Of a DNA stretch of 64,000 bases, positions 34,858 to 47,148 are shown piece after piece (the stretch's first letter is position 1; the number at the start of each line of letters is the position of its first letter). The translations under genes and the position numbers were made by a program. A model generated the notes under the pieces. It was not told where the DNA came from. It worked only from the letters and a program-made list of their open reading frames with translations, and did not search any database. This DNA comes from Budorcas taxicolor (Eukaryota > Chordata > Mammalia > Artiodactyla > Bovidae), in contig NC_068913.1 in NCBI RefSeq assembly GCF_023091745.1, forward strand, positions 39,810,501 to 39,874,500, read 5' to 3'.

Positions 34858-36050
34858 GATGAAACCAAAATGGATCACTGGCCTTTTAAGAGGATCTCAA
34901 GACTAGTCCTACCAAAATGTAAGAATATTAAATACCCTCCTGACAAGAAAGAACTAGCCAGATATTCCAACCCATGCTTGTGCTTCATAATCTGTCCCTA
35001 TCATCTACATTCCCAAATTTTCCTTAACCTCCTTAATTTTACCATTTTTCAACCCGCCATTCTACCTCATTAATAAAAGACCCTTACCGTACTCTTTCAC
35101 TCTAATCCTGCTTCTCTCATAATCTCCCATGACCTCAGTCACATGAACGACAAAGCCAGCACTCTATCCTCCTCCTTCCTCTACATGTTTGCCTTCTCCC
35201 CAAAAACACGCCCCTCTGTCTCACCTGTGTCACCCATTCCCACGGTCATGCCTTGTTTCCTGAGGATGCTGGTGGGAAGAAAAGAGCTGCGCCACTAGCC
35301 TATGGTCAGTTTCTCTTGCTTTACTGGGGGTATGTGGGAGACGTTATCAGAAAAGAAAGATCTCAGATGGTTTTGTCTAAAGTCAATTAAATATGCTAAC
35401 ACTTGACTAATGATCAAATCACTGTTGTATTCTAGACATAAAATCTTTATCTAATGAAGACTTTTGGCAGAATAAGCTTCAGTCTATGACTCTATAAGGC
35501 ACAGCTTCCTAGAGAATGTTATATAAACTATGTAACCATGCAGTCACACAAATGGGTATATCTCATAGCCTAAAATGCTTCCTGTTGTGTGAGGTCACCA
35601 GCACAACTTGCTCAGACTGTTCATCTGTTACTCTGGGCTGAAAGGCAGATCTGACATGAAGGAAGAAGCTGATGACCCATACTCTGGACACCAGAACAAT
35701 TTCTGCTTTCCGTGTTGTTCTTCATTATTTATATGAAGCTTAATAGTAAGATACTTAATTTTAGTGAATCTTATTTGGCAAACCAATTCCTTTCTGTTAG
35801 TTCAACCAGCAACTACTTCCTCTCATAATTTCATGTTTTGTTTTCTGTCCAGTACCTCCCATCCTCCCAGTTAAGCTCTGGAAGTAGTTGAGTTTGTATT
35901 ACTACAGTATTGTATGAAATCACAATACACTGTATTATATCACTAACAAAAAGGTTTTTAGTCTCTCTCTAGGTAAATGTGTCTAGTCCGGCTGCTTTAA
36001 ATAGCATCTACATGCTAATGAATTGCACATTTAAATTTTTAGCCCAGACT
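34858..36050. other. 1.2 kb low-repeat DNA, no gene seen
   Basis: No exon or confident repeat. The 35050-35270 part is pyrimidine-rich. Confidence 0.4.
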
Positions 36051-36318
36051 CTTGCCCTCTACTCTGTATGTCTTACTTGACATATTTGAATCCTTTGTGG
36101 ACATCTCAGACTTAGTTGATGCTTAAAAAGCTCTTAAATTTTCCCATCTCTTCTCTTCCAGTGACCCTCTATCTTAAGGAATGGAGCCATCAATCATTCA
36201 ATGGTGCAAGCCACAAATGTGTAAGCCGTTCTTGTTGTCTCTGTTTTTCTCAACCTCCCTCCCCGACAGCTAATTTATCAGCAGTTCGTGTTGCTCTACA
36301 GCCAAAATGTACCTGGAA

Positions 36319-36501
36319 GGACTTTCCTGGTTGTCCAGTGGCCAAAACCCCATGCTTGTATTCAGGAGGCTGCAGTTCAGTCTCTGGTGGGGGAACTAGA
36401 TCTCACATGGGCAGCTAAGACCTGACACAGCCAAATACATTAATTAATTAAAAATCAATAAATAAAGCATTGAAAAAACAACAGACAAAAACAAAACAAA
36501 C
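36319..36501 (+). repeat. CHR-type SINE in L2, with target-site duplication
   Basis: tRNA-like head, body and A-rich tail, flanked by tgtacctggaa at 36308-36318 and 36502-36512. Confidence 0.92.
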
Positions 36502-36850
36502 TGTACCTGGAATCATTTGGTTATTCTGTCTTTACGGACAGTGTTCTAATTCAAACAACCATCATATTTAACCGGGACAATTTAATTCCAGGCTGATCTC
36601 CTGCTTCCCCTCTTACCTCCTTACGTTTCATTCTTCACACAACACTCAGAGTAAACTCAAATTCTGATCACAATACCTCTCTTACTTAGAAACCCTCAGT
36701 GGCTCCCAAACAGTCTAGAATATTAATACAACCCAACTTCCTTATTATAACTTTACCACAATATGTGTGACTGGGCTCCTGCCATTCCCTCAGATCCCAT
36801 CTTGTAAAACAATCCCTCATTCACAACACTTGATTCAAACTGGCTTTGGG

Positions 36851-37057
36851 GGACTCCCCTGCTGGCTCAGCAGAAAAGTACTTGCCTGCAATGTAGGAGA
36901 TGCAGGTTCGATCCCTAGGTCAGGAAGATCTACTGCAGGAGAAAATGAGAACCCAGTCCAGCATTCTTGTCTGGGAAATCCCATGGACAAAGGAGCCTTG
37001 AGGGCTACAGTCCACGGGTCACAAAGAGTCAGACACGACTGAGCAACTGAACGAACG
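36851..37057 (+). repeat. Bov-tA SINE in L2, with target-site duplication
   Basis: Plus-strand Bov-tA flanked by ggctttggg at 36842-36850 and 37058-37066. The tail is gaacgaac. Confidence 0.94.
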
Positions 37058-37407
37058 GGCTTTGGGTTACTCAAGCTAGCTAAATACATTTTGGTCTTCA
37101 TGCAAGCTCTTTATGTACTCTACTTTTTAATTTTTCAGCTTCTAGACAAATCGCATCTCCTTAGAAAAGCTTTCAGTTCTTGCCCGTCCCCAGCATTTCT
37201 TCCATCCTTTCCATGTGTTACAGACGAATCACTCAGATCATCTGTTTAAATCCTCTTTATTGTTTCGCCTGGTTATGATCTCTCTACTCCCTACTAGATA
37301 GAAACTCCAAGAGGTGAACTATTTTGACTGTTAGGTTCATCACCCTGTCTCTAGGGCCAGGCACATTTTAAACATCTAGTAAAGATTAGCTATTATATTT
37401 GCTATTT

Positions 37408-37680
37408 TAAAACAAGCATTTATTAACTGCCTAGAATATTCTGGGTACTTCAGATATATTATCTCGGATGTCTTTACAACAAATCTATGAGGTATAAGCT
37501 TTTTGAGATATACATATTCATATATCCATATCTCTTTATATCTAAATGTGTATCTATATATAGATATAGACATAATTTTTAGTGGGGAATTGAATTATTC
37601 CCAAGGTTTTCTTCACCAATAAGTAATGATATAGTGGAACTGGTGTTCAGTTCTCAAGAGTCCTTGGCCAAATCTACTTT
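37408..37680 (-). repeat. MIR SINE with an AT-rich interruption
   Basis: Complement of MIR: gcatttattaactgcc, cagatatattatctc, atctatgaggta, then after an AT-rich tract (37505-37575) aaggttttcttcacc, aataagtaatga and tggaactggtgttcag. The tract contains tatatagatata-type dyads and may be an expanded microsatellite. Confidence 0.65.
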
Positions 37681-38868
37681 CAGTTGTTGCCTGTAAAATT
37701 CTTTATTCCATAATAGTTATTCTTATGTCAATTTATGGTAAGAAATTAAAATAAAACAATACTGGGCTAGATAGACTTTGGTAAGCAACAAATTATTAAC
37801 AATAGATAATTATATTCTGAGATATAAAATACTATTAAAAATTCTAACCCTTCTAATTATTCATAGATTTACACTAGAGGTATAAGTTGGAATCAAGGGA
37901 AATAAAAAATATTCAAAAACTCTGTGATGCATGAATATTCTTTTATTAGATTTCAACTCAAGTGTTTTTACAGAGACGGGAAACTTTTACTCAGATTGGA
38001 AACATATTCAGGAATTATTTTTTGAGAGCGAAGATTTGCCTCATGAAAGATTTATAAAATTATCATATAAATTAATCTATTTGGGGAATCATTGCATTTA
38101 GAACATTAGGGAATGATTACTTTTCTGAGGGAGAATTTGGGACAGTTTAGATCTGAATTATAACAATGATACTTAGCTCTGAAATGCTCCTGAATAGACT
38201 CATAGTATTTTCATCTTCTTGTCAATGTCTTGAATAATATTCTATGCTAGCATTCACTCACAGATTGTGAGAAAAACAAAACACCCCAGCACCAATACGA
38301 GTACGATCTAGTTGGTGAATATGAATTGAACCCAAACTCATTTTCCAAAGTTCATGCTGGATATTTATTTCATAAACCAAAGGTCAAAAGAAAATTGTGT
38401 TTAGGATATGAGTAGAAAAATCACAAAAGGAGGTGGTGAAATTTGAATGCCCATTAATTCAGCTATAGCATCAAAGAATATTTAAGTTCAGTTGAAATAG
38501 GTAAAGGACATTTTAAGGGTCAAAGAACAAATATATATATGACATGACTTTTAAGAACCGTTATCCCTAAGCTTACTTTGATAGTTTGAAGTTCATTTTG
38601 TGTAGCTTCAAAAATAGCAATCTTTAGAAAAGTGATTCATTCAGTTTTTATCTCCATTACATTCCTATTGCAATTTTGCTTTATACCATTCTCACTTACT
38701 GCCTGAGCCACTAATGTTGAGCAATTCCCTAAACTCCTACTTTATTATAAATGCCTTCTAATTCTATGTGACACACACTGTCTATCAACTTTACTGTCCA
38801 TGGCATTCCTCTTAACATGCAGAAAATGATCAACAACAGCCCTGGACTTCTTCACATTTTCTTTTTAC
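37681..38868. other. 1.2 kb AT-rich, low-repeat DNA
   Basis: No gene or repeat recognised. Confidence 0.4.
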
Positions 38869-38869
38869 T

Positions 38870-41018
38870 CAGTTCAGTTCAGTTCAGTCGCTCAGTCATG
38901 TCTGACTCTTTGCGACCCCATGAATTGCAGCTCGCCAGGCCTCCCTGTCCATCACCAACTCCTGGAGTTCACTCAGACTCACGTCCATCAAGTCAGTGAT
39001 GCCATCAAGCCATCTCATCCTCTGTCACCCCCTTCTCCTCCTGCCCCCGATCCCTCCCAGCATCAGAGTTTTTTCCAATGAGTCAACTCTTCGCATGAGG
39101 TGGCCAAAGTACTGGAATTTTAGCTTTAGCATCATTTCTTCCAAAGAAATCCCAGGGGTGATCTCCTTTAGAATGGACTGGTTGGATCTCCTTGCAGTCC
39201 ATGGGACTCTTAAGAGTCTTCTCCAACAACACAGTTCAAAAGCATCAATTCTTAGGTGCTCAGCTTTCTTCATAGTCCAACTCTCGCATCCATACATGAC
39301 CACTGGAAAAACCGTAGCCTTAACTAGACAGACCTTTGCTGGCAAAGTAATGTCTCTGCTTTTCAATATGCTATCTAGGTTGGTCATAACTTTCCTTCCA
39401 AGGAGTAAGCGTCTTTTAATTTCATGGCTGCAATCACCATCTGCAGTGATTTTGGAGCCTCCCAACATAAAGTCTGACACTGTTTCCACTGTTTCCCCAT
39501 CTATTTCCCATGAAGTGATGGGACCAGATGCCATGATCTTCGTTTTCTGAATGTTGAGCTTTAAGCCAACCTTTTTCACTCTCCTCTTTCACTTTCATCA
39601 AGAGGCTCTTTAGTTCCTCTTCACTTTCTGCCATAAGGGTGATGTCATCTTCATATCTGAGGTTATTGATATTTCTCCCGGCAATCTTGATTCCAGCTTG
39701 TGCTTCTTCCAGCCCAGCGTTCCTCATGATGTACTCTGCATATAAGTTATATAAGCAGGGTGACAATATACAGCCTTGATGTACTCCTTTCCCAGTTGGG
39801 AACCAGTCTGTTGTTCCATGTCCAGTTCTAACTGTTGTTTCCTGACCTGCATGCAGGTTTCTCAAGAGGCAGGTCAGGTGGTCTGGTATGCCCATCTCTT
39901 TCAGAATTTTCCAGTTTGTTGTGATCCACACAATCAAAGGCTTTGGCATAGTCAATAAAGCAGAAATAGATGTTTTTCTGGAACTCTCTTGCTTTTTGAT
40001 GATCCAGCAGATGCTGGCAATTTGATCTCTGGTTCCTCTCCCTTTTCTAAAACCAGCTTGAACATCTGGAAGTTCACAGTTCATGTATTGCTGAAGCCTG
40101 GCTTGGAGAATTTTGAGCATTACTTTACTAGCATATGAGATGAGTGCAATTGTGCGGTAGTTTGAGCATTCTTTGGCATTGCCTTTTTTTGGGATTGGAA
40201 TGAAAACTGACCTTTTCCTGTGGCCGCTGCTGAGTTTTCCAAATTTTCTGGCATATGAGTGCAGCACTTTCACAGCATCATCTTTCAGAATTTGAAGTAG
40301 CTCAACTGGAATTCCATCACCTCCACTAGCTTTGTTCATAGTCATGCTTTCTAAGGCCCACTTGACTTCACATTCCAGGATGTCTGGCTCTAGGTGAGTG
40401 ATCATACCATTGTGATTGTCTTGGTCATGAAAATCTTTTTTGTAGAGTTCTTCCGTGTATTCTTGCCACCTCTTCTTAATATCTCCTGTTTCTGTTAGGT
40501 CCATACCATTTCTGTCCTTTATCGAGCCCATCTTTGCATGAAATGTTCCCTTGCTATCTCCAATTTTCTTGAAGAGATCTCTAGCTTTTCCCATTCTGTT
40601 GTTTGCCTCTATTTCTTTTGCATTGATCGTTGAGGAAGGCTTTCATATCTCTCCTTGCTATTCTTTGGAACTCTGCATTCAGATGCTTATATCTTTCCTT
40701 TTCTCCTTTCTTTTTTGCTTCTCTTCTTTTAACAGCTATTTGTAAGGCCTCCCCAGACACCCATTTTGCTTTTTTGCATTTCTTTTCCATGGGGATGGTC
40801 TTGATCCCTGTCTCCTGTACAGTGTCACAAACCTCCGTCCATAGTTCATCAGGCACTCTGTCTATCAGATCTAGTCCCTTAAATCTGTTTCTCACTTCCA
40901 CTGTATAATCATAAGGGATTTGATTTAGGTCATACCTGAATGGTCTAGTGGTTTTCCCTACTTTCTTCAATTTAAGTCTGAATTTGGCAATAAGGAGCTC
41001 ATGATCTGAGCCACAGTC
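38870..41018 (-). mobile_element. BovB LINE, 2.15 kb, 5'-truncated
   Basis: Minus-strand BovB with (TTCAG)n at 38870-38887. It extends to the end of the endonuclease domain, where the catalytic SDH segment is still legible (about 40998-41008). The frame is open over 386 codons (40594-39434) and 184 codons (39579-39025). A one-base insertion near 40615 shifts the linker frame, and further indels lie near 39575 and 39912. The reverse transcriptase box reads YEDD (39644-39655) in place of YADD. Confidence 0.95.
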
Positions 41019-41197
41019 TAACTACGACCTAATCTCTCAGCCTCAGTGACACAAGTATAAAACTAGGTTAATCCCAGTCAAGAAGATTTGGACTAATAGC
41101 TAAATTATGGTAACATTTGTATACACGCTTTGTAAACTATAACATGTTTTGTGAATATAAGGTATTATTTCTGACCTTATTTCACTGAACTCACTAT
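41019..41197. other. Short low-repeat spacer
   Basis: Unassigned AT-rich DNA between two same-strand BovB copies. Confidence 0.35.
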
Positions 41198-41468
41198 CAG
41201 TTCAGTTCAGTTCAGTTGCTCCGTTGTGTCTGACTCTTTGTGACCCCATGCAGCACACCAGGCTTCCCTGTCCATCACCAACTTCTGGAGCTTGGTTGAA
41301 GTCATGTCCATCAAGTCCATGATGCCATTCAACCATCTCATCCTCTGTCGTGCCCTTCTCCTCCTGCCTTCAGCCTTTCCCAGCATCGTGGTCTTTTCCA
41401 GTGAGTCAGTTCTTTCCATCAGGTGGCCAAAGTATTGGAGCTTCAGCTTCAGTATCATTTGCTGATCA
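41198..41468 (-). mobile_element. BovB LINE 3' end
   Basis: About 270 bp of minus-strand BovB 3' terminus with (TTCAG)n start. A 92-codon open frame covers it but is a fragment of the RTE protein. Confidence 0.92.
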
Positions 41469-41905
41469 ACATGAATTAGAAACAAGAGATTAGATTATTA
41501 TTCTAGACTTATTTTTGCTTCTATTGCTCAGACAATTATGTAGCATTTTCCCTTTAAAAGAAAATGATGACTCAAGATACTTTGGTTGGATACAATTAAT
41601 TATCTATTAACATAGCAAAATTGATACCCTAATTATAACCAATACTCACCAAGCAAAAATCAATATGAAAATACCTTTATTCCCTATTCAAAAATTGTGA
41701 AGCTTCCTTTAACTGTTATATTTCTTGTAAATGATACATCAAATACAGTGCACACACAGACACATACATACAGACACACATGTCTGTGAGAATTTGGCTA
41801 CAATGCGTCAACCTCCAAATTTAATTACTTGCCAAAACTTACAAATTTTAAAAGTCTTTAAAAACTGAGGACAAGTCTTGGACATAGTGACAAATAAGGC
41901 TTCCT
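41469..41905. other. Low-repeat sequence, no gene seen
   Basis: Contains an imperfect (CA)n-type tract at 41748-41785. Confidence 0.35.
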
Positions 41906-41913
41906 AAGAGCCA

Positions 41914-42041
41914 CACAAAATGGCAGCCCATTCCAGTGTTCTTGCCTAGAGAATCCCAGGGACGGGGGAGCCTGGTGGGCTGCCGTCTATGGGGTCACAC
42001 AGAGTCAGACATGACCGAAGTGTCTTACCAGCAGCAGCAGC
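41914..42041 (+). repeat. BovA monomer (truncated Bov-A2) with target-site duplication
   Basis: One BovA monomer with (CAG)n tail (42029-42041), flanked by aagagcca at 41906-41913 and 42042-42049. Confidence 0.92.
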
Positions 42042-42093
42042 AAGAGCCATACTAAATTGTATAACATAGGGATTATGTAGAGAGAATACTATT

Positions 42094-42536
42094 CAGTTCA
42101 GTTCAGTTCAGTCGCTCAGTCGTGTCCGACTCTTTGCAACCCCATGAATCACAGCACGCCAGGCCTCCCTGTCCATCACCATCTCCCAGAGTTCACTCAG
42201 ACTCTCCATCGAGTCAGTGATGCCATCCAGCCATCTCACCCTCTGTCGTCCCTTTCTCCTCCTGTCCCCAGTCCCTCCTAGTGTCAGAGTCTTTTCCAGT
42301 GTGTCAACTCTTTGCATGAGGTGGCCAAAGTACTGGAGTTTCAGCTTTAGCATCATTCCTTCCAAAGAAATCCCAGGACCGATCTCCTTTACAATGGACT
42401 GGTTGGATCTCCTTGCAGTCCAAGGAACTCTCAAGAGTCTTCTCCAACACCACAGTTCAAAAGCATCAGTTCCTCGACCCTCAGCTTTCTTCACAGTCCA
42501 ACTCTCATATCCATACATGACTACTGGAAAAACCAT
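42094..42536 (-). mobile_element. BovB LINE 3' end with target-site duplication
   Basis: Minus-strand BovB 3' terminus, 443 bp, flanked by atactatt at 42086-42093 and 42537-42544. The fragment is open over 142 codons on the minus strand, so it is comparatively little decayed. Confidence 0.94.
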
Positions 42537-42689
42537 ATACTATTACATAGATACAAATAATAATAGAGAGCACAGCAGTCATTTTTACTCCAATTTTAGG
42601 TAAAGATCTTTTTAAATCTTTATGCTCCAAACTTTGTCTCAAAGGGTCTTTATATGACTAAACTGCATATAATAATTTAATTCAAGTAA

Positions 42690-42800
42690 TATTTATTACA
42701 TGTCTAAATGGTCTGACACTGATCTAAATGCTAGAAATGCAAGAATGAATAAAACACTGAAATAATAACTCCATTCAGCCCTGAAACTGGTATTAACTAT
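42690..42800 (-). repeat. L2 LINE fragment, antisense
   Basis: Complement of an L2 3' end: attacatgtctaaatgg, gatctaaatgctagaaatgc and aatgaataaaaca occur in L2 order. Short and old. Confidence 0.5.
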
Positions 42801-42981
42801 TGATGAGCTACTCTGTGCAGCATAACAAACATATTGTTTTACAACCCATAGGAAGACACCAGGGAGTTATGAACAACTCTAAATGTGTGTATGAGCTGAA
42901 TGTTCAGCAAAAATCTAAATATCACAATAATAAAAAAAAAAATAACTTGGGGAAAACTTGGTTACTGATCTTTTAAATGAT
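42801..42981. other. Short low-repeat spacer
   Basis: Nothing recognised; an A-run at 42931-42943. Confidence 0.35.
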
Positions 42982-42993
42982 ATTTTACCTTGA

Positions 42994-43182
42994 AAGTGTT
43001 AGTTGCATCCACTGCAACCACGTGGACTGGAGCCTGCCAGGCTCCTCAGTCCATGGGATCCTCCAGGCAAGAATACTGAAATGGGTTGCCATCCCCTTCT
43101 CCAGGGGATCTTCCTGACCCAGGCATTGAACCCAGGTCTCCTGCATTGCAGGCAGCTTCTTTACTGTCACCAGGGAAGCCCC
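42994..43182 (-). repeat. Bov-tA SINE with target-site duplication
   Basis: Minus-strand Bov-tA with an internal deletion in BovA near 43010, flanked by attttaccttga at 42982-42993 and 43183-43194. Confidence 0.94.
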
Positions 43183-43194
43183 ATTTTACCTTGA

Positions 43195-43606
43195 GGGTTG
43201 TTGGATTTATAACAGTTCAGTCTAGTCCCCAACTGGAACTACATCATATATCAAAATGTTCTCTTCCTTGGCAACTTAAGGCTAATGACAGTAACATTAC
43301 ATTTGCTTTACATCCTCCACTGGGATGTAAAAACTGCCACCATTGCTTTCATTGGACATATTCATATACCATTTTTTCAGCGATTAATTACCCTTTATCT
43401 CTTTTTTTATTCTGCTAAGAACTGTTTGCCTAGCTGTTCAAATACAAGCTGTAACTAGAATATAAGCTCATAAAAAAAACTTATTTTTTCAAATTAGTGA
43501 TAATATCAATAGATTAATTCATATATTCTAATGTGTTTGCATATTGCCTTTTCACAAAAGGAAGTAAGTAAAATGATGCCCAGGAAATGGCCTTTGAGCC
43601 CTTTTT
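43195..43606. other. Low-repeat sequence, no gene seen
   Basis: AT-rich; nothing recognised. Confidence 0.35.
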
Positions 43607-43615
43607 ATAGCCTTT

Positions 43616-43842
43616 AACGGCTTCCCAAGTGGCGCTAGTGGTAAAGTAGTTGCCTGCCGAGACAGGAGTCGTAAGAGACACGAGTTTGATCCCTGGGTGG
43701 GAAAGAGGCCCTGGAGGAAGGCATGGCAACTCACTCCTGGATTCTTGCTTGGAGAATCCCATGAATAGAGTAGCCTGACAGGCTACAGTCCATAGGGTTG
43801 CGAAGAGTTGGACATGACTGAAGCAACTTAACATGCAGACAC
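43616..43842 (+). repeat. Bov-tA SINE with target-site duplication
   Basis: Plus-strand Bov-tA with an extended tRNA-like head (extra bases near 43665), flanked by atagccttt at 43607-43615 and 43843-43851. Confidence 0.93.
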
Positions 43843-43851
43843 ATAGCCTTT

Positions 43852-44629
43852 GAGCTTCTGCACAACTTTACATTAAAGATGAATCTGAAAAGAAATGTGG
43901 TAAAACTTTCTGACTTTCTTCAGGCATGGGAAAGACAACGTTATAGAGCAGACCTATGTCCATATAGATAGGAGTCTGAAATTAATGAGTGAGAGTAGCA
44001 GAGAACATAGCCTGCAATCCTGTGTATGTATTTACTTACACATATAAACTAGAGATCTTATATTCAACCAGTCTGTGAAATCACAAATGAAGTAAATGCT
44101 TTTCTGGAAACAGAGCTCCAGAAATTCTGATTGCAACTAGCATGATACTTTGCCAGGTTCCCCTCCCTAAGAATTAGTGGAAGTTGCTGAAAAAAGTGAA
44201 CGTATTCCAAAATGCATCAAGATTGGCATTTTCCAGTTCAACCAGCTTCCTGCCTCCTGTCATTTGCTCCACTCCACTGCAAGAATATCTCAAATCTTCC
44301 ATAATCCAGGGATCTGCTTTACTCAAGTGATAGTTGTAATCTAATACATCACTTTGCCACAATTTCCCATTACTGCCTACAATCCTATTATGTATTATCT
44401 AGTCTTCTACTTTCTGACTTACACTTCATTGATGGGGACTTTCTCACCACTCCCATGAATCTATAAGCATTCCTTCAACTACAACCATATTATTCTTTCC
44501 TGTGACAGCAGAGTACATGTTCTTTCATTCAAAGACTGGTTGCTCTGTATATGTTCAAGATCTCATTTCTTTCCCCATAAATAACTTTGCTTTCTCTTAA
44601 ACTAACAGATGCTCCTTTGAAAGTCATCT
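43852..44629. other. Low-repeat sequence, no gene seen
   Basis: No exon or repeat recognised. Confidence 0.35.
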
Positions 44630-45190
44630 GTCATTTCTAGTCTAGCAGCTTTAAGGATTTTCTACTTTTTTCCAATTTTTTCATGATGTGTCTAGCTATA
44701 GAATTCCTTTCATTACCTGGATTTGGATTTTTTTTGCTACTTGATATTGTCAGTTCATATATCATCAGTACTGGAAAACTCTTGGCTGTTATAATTTCAA
44801 TATTGACTAGTTCTTTCTTTTTTCCTTCTGAGATTCTAATTAAACTCATATCTTCTCCTTATATCCTCTATATCACTTCCCTGCTTTTCTGTATTTTCAT
44901 TCTTGTGTCTGTAAAATGAAAGTCACTCAGTCGTATCCGACTCTTTGTGACCCAATGGACTAAGCAGTCCATGAAATTCTTCAGGCCAGAATATTGGAGT
45001 GGTAGCCTTTCCCTTCTCCAGGGGATCTTTCCAACCCAGGAGTCAAACCCAGGTCTCCCTCATTGCAGGTGGATTCTTTACCAACTGAGCCACAAGGGTC
45101 TGTACTAAACTCTGAATATTTAACTCTGATATAAATTTTATTTCACCGATTTTCTCTTTAGCTATATCTGATCTGTTATTAAACAAAAGT
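44630..45190 (-). mobile_element. Old L1 fragment, antisense, split by Bov-tA
   Basis: Phrases such as tcatgatgtgtctag, tggaaaactcttggc, ccttctgagattctaatt and ctttagctatatctgatctg occur in the order of the complement of an ancient mammalian L1 upstream region. The Bov-tA at 44914 interrupts it. Confidence 0.55.
44914..45098 (-). repeat. Bov-tA SINE
   Basis: Minus-strand Bov-tA with a short deletion in BovA near 44965. The flanking gtctgta at 44907-44913 and 45098-45104 may be the target duplication. Confidence 0.9.
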
Positions 45191-46015
45191 ATTATTTTGC
45201 TTATTTATTTGTTTATTTAACTGAAGTATAGATGGTTTAAAATACTGTATTATTTTCAGGTGCATAACATAGAGACTCAATATTTTAGGGTCCAGTTCAG
45301 TCCAGTTGCTCAGTCATGTCCAGCTCTATGCGACCCCCATGGACCTCAGCACACCAGGCCTCTCTGTCCATCACCACCTCCTGGAGCTTACTCAAATTCA
45401 TGTCCATCTAGTCGGTGATGCCATCCAACCATCTCATCCTCTGTCGTCCCCTTCTCCTTTCACCTACAATCTTTCCCAGCATCAGGGTCTTTTCAAATGA
45501 GTCAGTTCTTCACATCAGGTGGCCAAAGTATTGGAGTTTCAGCTTCAGCATCAGTCCTTGCAATGAATAGTCAGGACTGACTTCCCTTAGGATGGACTGC
45601 TTGGATATCCTTGAAGTCCAAGGGACTCTCAAGAGTCTTCTCTAACACCACAGTTCAAAAGTATCAATTCTTCCACACTCATCTTTCTTTATAGTCCAAT
45701 TCTCAGATCCATACATGACCACTGGAAAAACCATAGCTTTGACCAGATAGACCTTTGTTGGTAATGTAATGTCTCTGCTTTTTAATATGCTGTCTAGGTT
45801 GGTCATAGCTTTTCTTCCAAGGAGCAAGCATCTTCTAATTTCATGGTTTCAGTCACCATCTGCAGTGATTTTGGAGCCCCCCCAAAATAAAGTCTGTCAC
45901 TGTTTCCATTGTTTCCCCAGGTATTTGCCATGAAGTGATAGGACCAGATGCCATGATCTTCGTTTTCTGAATATTGAGCTTTAAGCCAACTTTTTCACTC
46001 TCCTCTTTCACTTTC

Positions 46016-47095
46016 TTTTTTTTTTTTTAATTTTTATTTTTACTTTATTTTACTTTACAATACTGTATTGGTTTTGCCATACATTGACATGAATCCACCA
46101 CGGATGTACATGCGTTCCCAAACGTGAACCCCCCTCCCACCACCCTCCGCATAACATCTCTCTGGGTCATTACCGTGCACCAGCCCTAAGCATGCTGTGT
46201 CCTGCATCGGACATAGACTGGCGATTTGATTCTTACATGATAGTATACATGTTACAATGCCATTCTCCCAAATCATCCCACCCTCTCCCTCTCCCTCTGA
46301 GTCCAAAAGTCTGTTATACACCTCTGTGTCTTTTTTGCTGTCTTGCATACAGGGTCGTCATTGCCATCTTTCTAAATTCCATATATATGTGTTAGTATAC
46401 TGTACTGGTGTTTTTCTTTCTGGCTTACTTCACTCTGTATAATCGGCTCCAGTTTCATCCATCTCATCAGAACTGATTCAAATGTATTCTTTTTAATGGC
46501 TGAGTAATACTCCATTGTGTATATGTACCACAGCTTTCTTATCCATTCATCTGCTGATGGACATCTAGGTTGTTTCCATGTCCTGGCTATTATAAACAGT
46601 GCTGTGATGAACATTGGGGTACATGTGTCTCTTTCAATCCTGGTTTCCTCGGTGTGTATGCCCAGCAGTGGGATTGCTGGGTCATAAGGGAGTTCTATTT
46701 GCAATTTTTTAAGGAATCTCCACACTGTTCTCCAAAGTGGCTGTACCAGTTTGCATTCCCACCAACAGTGTAGGAGGGTTCCCTTTTCTCCACACCCTCT
46801 CCAGCATTTATTGCTTGCAGATTTTTGGATCGCAGACATTCTGACTGGTGTGAAGTGGTACCTCATTGTGGTTTGGATTTGCATTTCTCTAATAATGAGT
46901 GATGTTGAGCATCTTTTCATGTGTTTGTTAGCCATCCGTATGTCTTCTTTGGAGAAATGTCTATTTAGTTCTTTGGCCCATTTTTTGATTGGGTCGTTTA
47001 TTTTTTTGGAATTGAGCTGCATAAGTTGCTTGTATATTTTTGAGATTAGTTGTTTGTCAGTTGCTTCATTTGCTATTATTTTCTCCCATTCAGAA
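46016..47095 (-). mobile_element. Ruminant L1 3' end nested in BovB, with target-site duplication
   Basis: Antisense L1, 1,080 bp, 3'UTR plus ORF2 C-terminus, flanked by the perfect 15 bp repeat tcctctttcactttc (46001-46015 and 47096-47110). Its ORF2 end is uninterrupted, making it one of the youngest insertions here. Confidence 0.95.
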
Positions 47096-47148
47096 TCCTC
47101 TTTCACTTTCATCAAGAGGCTCTTCAATTCTTCTTCGCTTTTGGCCAT
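46372..47148 (-). pseudogene. Chimeric BovB-L1 open reading frame (258 codons)
   Basis: An uninterrupted minus-strand frame starts in the BovB reverse transcriptase (about 18 residues including SEEELKSLLMKVKE). It crosses the L1 insertion junction in frame and continues through the L1 ORF2 C-terminus to its natural stop. The L1 part contains the C-x3-C-x7-H-x-C cluster (CWRGC...HC), the WRTVWRFLKK segment and the usual ORF2 end. It arose by chance insertion; there is no sign of a promoter or selection. Confidence 0.85.

Larger units (their letters stand above)
36051..37400 (+). repeat. L2 LINE 3' kilobase, interrupted by two SINEs
   Basis: Plus-strand L2 in correct order: the ggacatctcagacttag phrase (36100), cagtggctcccaaacag (36690), gactgggctcctgccatt (36770), tccaagaggtgaac (37305), and ccaggcacattttaaacatc near the 3' end (37360). 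Two SINEs with perfect target duplications split it. Removing them leaves about 0.95 kb of L2, long for such an ancient element. Confidence 0.75.

Noticed and set aside
39434..40594. 386-codon open frame as a host gene
   Set aside because: It is the BovB linker and reverse transcriptase; the frame is lost on both sides and the catalytic box is YEDD.
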